Position numbers and translations under genes: made by a program. A model generated the notes under the pieces. The model was not told the origin of the DNA and did no database searches. It saw only the letters and a list, made by a program, of their open reading frames with translations. From Trueperaceae bacterium (GTDB lineage: Bacteria; Deinococcota; Deinococci; Deinococcales; Trueperaceae), in contig SKSV01000364.1 in the NCBI GenBank assembly GCA_007122815.1, positions 1 to 8,178 on the forward strand: DNA of 8,178 bases. The letters are read 5' to 3'. Below are positions 4,886 through 8,178 of this stretch, piece by piece (within the stretch, counting starts at the first letter, position 1; every line of letters begins with the position of its first letter).

Positions 4886-6352
4886 ATGATGGCCCCAGGG
4901 CGCTCCGGCCTCCGCTTGATCGACCGCGACGTCGAGATCCGCGAACTCCGCGCGCTCGCCGACGTAGGCGAGCCGAGATTGGCGTTGCTCACCGGCCGCC
5001 GCCGCGTCGGTAAGACCTACCTCCTGCGAGCCGCCTGGGACGAACACGTGGCATTCTTCTTCACCGCGGCGCGCACGAGCCCGGAGCTCAATCGTCGGCA
5101 ACTCCTCGTCGACCTCGCACGGTGGAGCGGCGAGCGGATCGAACCCGACGACCACCCCACCTGGCGCAGCGTGTTCCGGTTGCTGCTCGACCTGCGCGTG
5201 CCCGAACCGCTCGTCGTGGTCATCGACGAGTTCCAGTACCTCGCCGACGACGAGCGCGGGCTCGCCATCGTCGCGAGCGAACTCAACGCCGCCTGGGAGC
5301 AGCGCCGGCCACCTCGTTCCTTCCTCCTCGTCCTCGCAGGTTCGGTCGTCCACACGATGGAAGCACTCGCAGGCGGCGGCGCACCCCTCTACGGGCGCTT
5401 CCACTGGCACCATCGCCTGGAACCATTCGACTACTGGCACGCGGCCGCGATGGCACCATTCGACGTCCTGCGCGAGCGCGTGGAGGCGTACGCGACGTTC
5501 GGCGGCACGCCTCGCTACCTCGCGGCCGTCGATCCGACGGCCGCGTTCGCGGAGAACGTCGCGAGACTCTCGCTCTCTCCGCGGGGTGAGGTGCGCAACC
5601 TCGTCGAGACGTCGCTCGACCAGGAAGACGGCCTGCGCGAAGTGGCCAAGTACCGAGCCATCGTGCGCGCAGTGGCGACGGGACAGACGCGGCGCAACGA
5701 GATCGCCCAACGTACGGGATTGGCGAACGACACCGGCTTGCGCGACAAGATCGCTCGCCTCGTCGACCTCGGCTACCTCGCGCCACGGGCCAACGTCGAC
5801 GACCACGCGAACGCGGCAGTCACGTACGCGGTCGCCGACCCCGCGGTCCGTTTCCACCAGCGCTTCGTCGAGCCCAACCTGGCCCGCCTCGAACGCGAGG
5901 ACCCGCTCGAGTTCTGGGCAACTCACGTAGAGCCACGCTTCGCGGCCTTCGTCGGGACCGAGTTCGAGCGCATCGCCACGCAGGGATTTGAGCGCCTCCG
6001 TCGACCGCGGGGCTACCCGCTCGTGGAGCGATGGGGTCGCTGGGAGGGTCGAGACCGGAACCGTGCACCGCTCGAGATCGACATCGTCGCACCGCTGGTC
6101 GACGGTCGGGTCATGACCGGGGCCGTGAAGTGGAACGTCGAACCGATCGGTGTCGACGTGCACTTCCACCACCTGTCGATGCTCGAACGCGCCGCGGATG
6201 CGGGCCGCTCATGGGCCCACGCCGCCCGAGCGCCGGACGCACTCTTGCTGTACGTCGCGGCAGGCGGCTTCGAGGCGGGGTTCATCGAAGTCGCCGGGCG
6301 CGACGGCCGAACCGTCATCGCGCTCACGTTGGACGACCTCTTCGACACTTAA
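4886..6352 (+). CDS. Archaeal-type (PF01637-like) ATPase with DUF234-like C-terminal domain
   Basis: The 488-residue protein starts at ATG 4886; the next codon is also ATG. Residues about 13-240 form a STAND/AAA-type P-loop ATPase, with RDVEIRELRAL at the entry, Walker A GRRRVGKT at 37-44, Walker B VVVIDEFQYL at 110-119 (Asp114, Glu115), sensor-like LAGS at 150-153 and FGGTPRYL at 205-212. A winged-helix-like segment follows (about 255-300, NEIAQRTGLANDTGLRDKIARLVDLGYL). Residues 313-488 match the DUF234 arrangement, with VADPAVRFHQRFVEP, a LEIDIVAPL strand (396-404) and GAVKW (412-416). In DUF234 proteins this last part forms a PD-(D/E)XK-like core, usually with Glu in G-E-x-K-W; here it is Ala413. 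Cellular role is not established for the family. It is the only plus-strand gene between 2183 and 7752, and is flanked on both sides by truncated genes. Confidence 0.9.
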   Translation: MMAPGRSGLRLIDRDVEIRELRALADVGEPRLALLTGRRRVGKTYLLRAAWDEHVAFFFTAARTSPELNRRQLLVDLARWSGERIEPDDHPTWRSVFRLLLDLRVPEPLVVVIDEFQYLADDERGLAIVASELNAAWEQRRPPRSFLLVLAGSVVHTMEALAGGGAPLYGRFHWHHRLEPFDYWHAAAMAPFDVLRERVEAYATFGGTPRYLAAVDPTAAFAENVARLSLSPRGEVRNLVETSLDQEDGLREVAKYRAIVRAVATGQTRRNEIAQRTGLANDTGLRDKIARLVDLGYLAPRANVDDHANAAVTYAVADPAVRFHQRFVEPNLARLEREDPLEFWATHVEPRFAAFVGTEFERIATQGFERLRRPRGYPLVERWGRWEGRDRNRAPLEIDIVAPLVDGRVMTGAVKWNVEPIGVDVHFHHLSMLERAADAGRSWAHAARAPDALLLYVAAGGFEAGFIEVAGRDGRTVIALTLDDLFDT

Positions 6353-6424
6353 GCGTTGCGCAGCGAGGCGCGCCGTGCGACGCGGACGCGCCCGCGAACA
6401 AGCGTGCCGGACACGGGGCGGGTA

Positions 6425-6636
6425 GTGAACGGCTAACCCGCCGTCGGCCACCCAGCCGTAGAGGTCCAACTGTGCTCGCACGTCGAAGTCGAGCAGGTGC
6501 GAGGTCTCCGTGACTCCCGGCCACGCCGTGATCAGTCGCCCCTGCGTGCCGCGGAGGAGTGCCTCGAAGCGTGATGTGCGTCGTCATGGTCGAAGAACGC
6601 GATCAACGGCCCGTCGTCAATCCCGATGCTTCGCAC
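6425..6636 (-). pseudogene. PIN-domain (VapC-like) toxin, frameshifted and lacking its 3' end
   Basis: The start is GTG 6636, overlapping the antitoxin gene by 20 bases. The first frame reads IGIDDGPLIAFFDHDDAHH, the N-terminal strand of a PIN nuclease with catalytic Asp7. At about 6568-6571 one base is missing. The homology continues in another frame as FEALLRGTQGRLITAWPGVT, then ETSHLLDFDVRAQLDLYG to about WVADGGLAV, with the second acidic residue (Glu44 if joined). After about position 6425 the reading no longer resembles PIN proteins; the last 50 or so residues, carrying the remaining acidic ligands, are absent. Without them no active nuclease can be made. The missing end faces the ATPase gene. 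A sequencing error could explain the frameshift but not the truncation. Confidence 0.75.
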
Positions 6637-6865
6637 GGATCCTCTCCCGCACGCGCCGCTTGTAGGTGGAGGAGAGCGTTCCGTCGCCGGAGCCGTACCG
6701 ACCGAACCACGCCTCACCGAGGTCCAAGGAACTACGTTGGTCGGGGTGTGCCTCCACGTAGCGCTCTAGCGCCCTGCGGACGATCTGCGTCTTGGTCGTC
6801 TGCTCCTCATGTGCAAGGCGATCGAGTTCACGCTCGAGGTCATCGGAGAGCCGAACGGTCAGCAC
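6617..6865 (-). CDS. Ribbon-helix-helix antitoxin (VapB-like, CopG family), apparently orphaned
   Basis: The 82-residue protein opens MLTVRLSDDLERELDRLAHE, the strand and first helix of a ribbon-helix-helix DNA-binding domain. QTTKTQIVRRALERYVEAH supplies the second helix. The tail LDLGEAWFGRYGSGDGTLS, then STYKRRVRERIRAKH, is the type seen in RHH antitoxins paired with PIN toxins. The GTG at 6865 has AGGAGG (6872-6877) six bases upstream. The partner toxin gene directly downstream is broken, so the antitoxin now has no visible local partner. It may still repress its own promoter, or act against a toxin encoded elsewhere. Confidence 0.87.
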   Translation of the reverse strand: MLTVRLSDDLERELDRLAHEEQTTKTQIVRRALERYVEAHPDQRSSLDLGEAWFGRYGSGDGTLSSTYKRRVRERIRAKHRD

Positions 6866-6876
6866 GACGCCCCTCC

Positions 6877-6897
6877 TGTAACACGGACCGTATTACA
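6877..6897. promoter_or_regulatory. Operator of the RHH antitoxin (21-bp near-perfect palindrome)
   Basis: TGTAACACGG (6877-6886), a central A, and CCGTATTACA (6888-6897) are inverted copies with one mismatch in ten pairs. The palindrome covers the -10 box of the antitoxin promoter and touches the Shine-Dalgarno, the usual position for an RHH autorepressor site. Confidence 0.7.
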
Positions 6898-6915
6898 CGT
6901 TCCGCGGGGCGTCAA
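6887..6915 (-). promoter_or_regulatory. Promoter of the RHH antitoxin, TTGACG-N17-TACGGT
   Basis: On the minus strand, -35 TTGACG (6910-6915, 5 of 6 consensus) and -10 TACGGT (6887-6892, a TANNNT box) are separated by 17 bp. The start site would be near 6880, giving a leader of about 15 bases that contains AGGAGG. Confidence 0.65.
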
Positions 6916-6986
6916 TGGCGACCACGGCACATGCCCACGCTGCCTCGTCCGCATCGGCCAGCTCACCGCCCGGCCGTCAGAAACCC

Positions 6987-7589
6987 TCACGCCGATCCAG
7001 CACGGCCCGCGCTCCCCGCGACGACGGTGGCACCGGCCACCTCGTACCGGAGCGCGACGGCGCCCCCTTCGAAGCGCCGCGCCTCACGCAGCTCGAGGCC
7101 GAGCGGCACGCCCTCCGGGAAGAAGCGGGTGCCACCCCCCACCACCACGGGGAAGACGATCGGCTCGACGTCGTCGACCAGGCCCGCCCGGAGCGCGTGG
7201 GCGGCCAGACCCGGTCCGTCCACCGTCAGGTCACCGTCGGCATCGGCCTTGAGTCGTCGTACTTCATCGGGATCGAACGCCCGCTCGACCCGGGTGCGCT
7301 CGCTCCGCGGCTCCGCGAGCGTCGTCGAGTACACGACCTTGTCGGCGGCTTGCCACAGCCGAGCCCACGCCACGTCGCTGGGATCGGCGTCCGTCGTCGT
7401 GGGCGCGGTCTCCCAGTAGACCATCGTCTCGTACATGCGGCGACCGTAGAGGTAGGTAGTGACCGAGGCGAAGCGCTCGGTCACGTAACGCAGGACCTCG
7501 TCGTCAGGGGTCGCCCACGCGAAGCGGCCGTGCTCGTCGGCGACGTATCCGTCGAGCGAGATGAGCATCGAGTAGACCAATCGCCCCAT
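6987..7589 (-). CDS. Dihydrofolate-reductase-fold / RibD C-terminal-like protein
   Basis: The 200-residue protein has the hallmarks of the RibD_C/DHFR-like reductase family: MGRLVYSMLISLDGYVAD at the start, LYGRRMYETM in the middle (about 48-57), and DLTVDGPGLAAHALRAGLVD then VEPIVFPVVVGGGTRFF near the end, where the glycines bind NADPH in relatives. Stand-alone members of this family (YwjB/YyaP type) are predicted NADPH-dependent reductases with unknown substrates; they are not the main folate enzyme. ATG 7589 has GGGAGGG six bases upstream. Upstream in-frame ATGs were rejected because they lie in or beyond the divergent tipA-like gene's control region. The gene is divergent from the TipA-like regulator with 162 bases between, so co-regulation by a drug-responsive activator is possible. 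Confidence 0.88.
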   Translation of the reverse strand: MGRLVYSMLISLDGYVADEHGRFAWATPDDEVLRYVTERFASVTTYLYGRRMYETMVYWETAPTTTDADPSDVAWARLWQAADKVVYSTTLAEPRSERTRVERAFDPDEVRRLKADADGDLTVDGPGLAAHALRAGLVDDVEPIVFPVVVGGGTRFFPEGVPLGLELREARRFEGGAVALRYEVAGATVVAGSAGRAGSA

Positions 7590-7713
7590 CGTGTCCCTCC
7601 CGGCGGGTCCCGCGGCGAGGCCGCGGCTAGCTCGAGCGCCGTCGCGCCCGCGTCGATCACGTCGCCATCCTACTGCCGCGGCATCGGGGCTCCGACGATG
7701 GCCATTCCCGCTC

Positions 7714-7744
7714 TTGACCCTCACGCCGCGTGAGGCCGCAGACT
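7714..7744 (+). promoter_or_regulatory. MerR-type promoter with 19-bp spacer, TTGACC-N19-CAGACT
   Basis: The -35 TTGACC (7714-7719) matches consensus at 5 of 6. The -10 candidate CAGACT (7739-7744) is weak. The spacer is 19 bp, the length characteristic of promoters activated by MerR-family proteins that untwist the DNA. The -10 ends 7 bases before ATG 7752 and no Shine-Dalgarno precedes it, so the mRNA is probably leaderless. Confidence 0.6.
7719..7735. promoter_or_regulatory. MerR-family operator palindrome in the promoter spacer
   Basis: CCTCACG (7719-7725), centre CCG, CGTGAGG (7729-7735) is a perfect 7-bp-arm palindrome lying between the -35 and -10 boxes, which is where MerR-family activators bind. 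It suggests that the TipA-like protein activates its own gene. Confidence 0.65.
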
Positions 7745-7751
7745 GTCTTCC

Positions 7752-8178
7752 ATGGCACGGCGACGCATCTTCCACGTGAGCGAGGTCGCCCGGATCACCG
7801 GCGTCACGGTGCGCACGCTCCACCATTACGACGACATCGGCCTGCTCGGCCCCAGCGAGCGTTCCGAGGCCGGCTACCGGCGCTACGACGAGGACGACCT
7901 GCTGCGCCTGCAGCAGATCCTCATCGGCCGCGAGCAGGGTCTCGCGCTGGAGGAGATCCGCCGCTCGCTCGACGACCCCGACTTCGACCGGCGTCAGGCG
8001 CTGCTCGAGCAGAAGGAGCAGCTCCTGGAGCGCTCACGGAGGACACACGCGATGATTCGCGCCGTCGAGGCAGCACTCGAGCTGCTCGACGAGCACACAG
8101 GAGGCACCATGGACATCCAGCAGCTCTTCGACGGGTTCGACCCCAGCCAGTACGAGGCCGAGGCCGAGGCGCGCTGGG
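7752..8178 (+). CDS. tipA: TipA-like MerR-family transcriptional activator (3' end beyond window)
   Basis: 142 codons are present. Residues 6-75 are a MerR DNA-binding domain: FHVSEVARITGVTVRTLHHYDDIGLL at 7-32, the wing with GYRRYDEDDL at 41-50, and RLQQILIGREQGLALEEI. Residues about 78-117 are the dimerising coiled coil (EQKEQLLERSRRTHAMIRAV). From residue 120, MDIQQLFDGFDPSQYEAEAEARW is the opening of the TipAS antibiotic-binding domain. Family members bind thiopeptides and other bulky drugs and activate their own promoter and multidrug-resistance genes. ATG 7752 was chosen from the MerR domain start and the promoter position. A second start at codon 120 has its own ribosome binding site. 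The symbol is by homology; the ligand is not known. Confidence 0.92.
   Translation, partial: MARRRIFHVSEVARITGVTVRTLHHYDDIGLLGPSERSEAGYRRYDEDDLLRLQQILIGREQGLALEEIRRSLDDPDFDRRQALLEQKEQLLERSRRTHAMIRAVEAALELLDEHTGGTMDIQQLFDGFDPSQYEAEAEARW
8099..8178 (+). CDS. Internal in-frame start for a TipAS-like short protein (partial)
   Basis: AGGAGG (8099-8104) lies four bases before ATG 8109, which is in frame with ATG 7752 (codon 120). Translation from here gives MDIQQLFDGFDPSQY, the start of the drug-binding domain without the DNA-binding part. In Streptomyces lividans tipA an internal in-frame start is known to produce TipAS alone, which traps drug in excess of the regulator. The same design is strongly suggested here. 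The ribosome binding site is better than anything before the full-length start. Confidence 0.65.

Noticed and set aside
4699..4992. N-terminal extension of the hydrolase frame
   Set aside because: It crosses the VOC remnant and the divergent ATPase promoter; the added residues do not resemble any hydrolase N-terminus.
4808..6172. 454-codon open frame on the minus strand opposite the ATPase gene
   Set aside because: It is a codon-bias shadow of the plus-strand ATPase, whose motifs are unmistakable; the antisense frame shows no domain.
6809..7252. Plus-strand frame with a CPRC motif suggesting a zinc ribbon
   Set aside because: A single CxxC with no partner pair, antisense to the RHH antitoxin and the DHFR-fold gene.
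7500..7672. Possible leader peptide from GTG 7660 preceded by TAGGAT at 7667-7672 on the minus strand
   Set aside because: No -35 is present, the frame runs out of phase into the DHFR-fold gene and resembles no known protein. TAGGAT might still be a weak -10 for that gene.

Overview
The window is high-GC bacterial DNA, dense with short genes, and reads as an accessory or housekeeping-periphery stretch rather than a core operon. No rRNA, tRNA, CRISPR array, transposase or integrase was seen. The lineage cannot be fixed from sequence alone. A GC-rich genome with GTG starts, and at least two genes whose -10 box lies only 6-8 bases before the ATG (likely leaderless mRNAs), fits Deinococcota (for example Trueperaceae) or a high-GC actinobacterium-like lineage; this is inference.

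Layout, left to right. Positions 1-1292 (minus strand) hold an ABC exporter operon: an MacB/LolD-type ATPase followed by the first part of an FtsX-like permease that runs off the window. Divergent from it is a TetR-family regulator (1548-2183, plus). The intergenic region carries two copies of a 14-bp near-palindromic box, so the regulator probably controls itself and the exporter. Positions 2235-2806 (minus) are a complete ribbon-helix-helix antitoxin / MazF-type toxin pair with a GTGA overlap. Positions 2886-3281 (minus) encode a VOC (glyoxalase-fold) protein. Positions 3378-4698 (minus) are an epoxide-hydrolase-like alpha/beta hydrolase followed by a PhnB-like VOC protein. A C-terminal scrap of another VOC gene (about 4722-4799) lies just upstream of the hydrolase.

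Positions 4886-6352 (plus) encode a 488-residue archaeal-type (PF01637-like) ATPase with a DUF234-like C-terminus, under its own promoter with a dyad symmetry spanning -35 to -10. To its right is a second toxin-antitoxin locus (minus). The RHH antitoxin (6617-6865) is intact, with a clear promoter and operator, but its PIN toxin is frameshifted and lacks its 3' end. Both broken genes lack precisely the end that faces the ATPase gene, which suggests the ATPase segment was inserted or exchanged with loss of flanking DNA.

Positions 6987-7589 (minus) encode a RibD-C/dihydrofolate-reductase-fold protein. Divergent from it, from 7752 to the window end (plus), is a TipA-like MerR activator. It has a 19-bp-spaced promoter with a 17-bp palindrome in the spacer, and an internal Shine-Dalgarno plus in-frame ATG that would yield a separate TipAS-like drug-binding protein. 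The most notable points are the TipA dual-product arrangement, the ATPase island flanked by two truncated genes, and its DUF234 domain lacking the usual Glu of the E-x-K motif.
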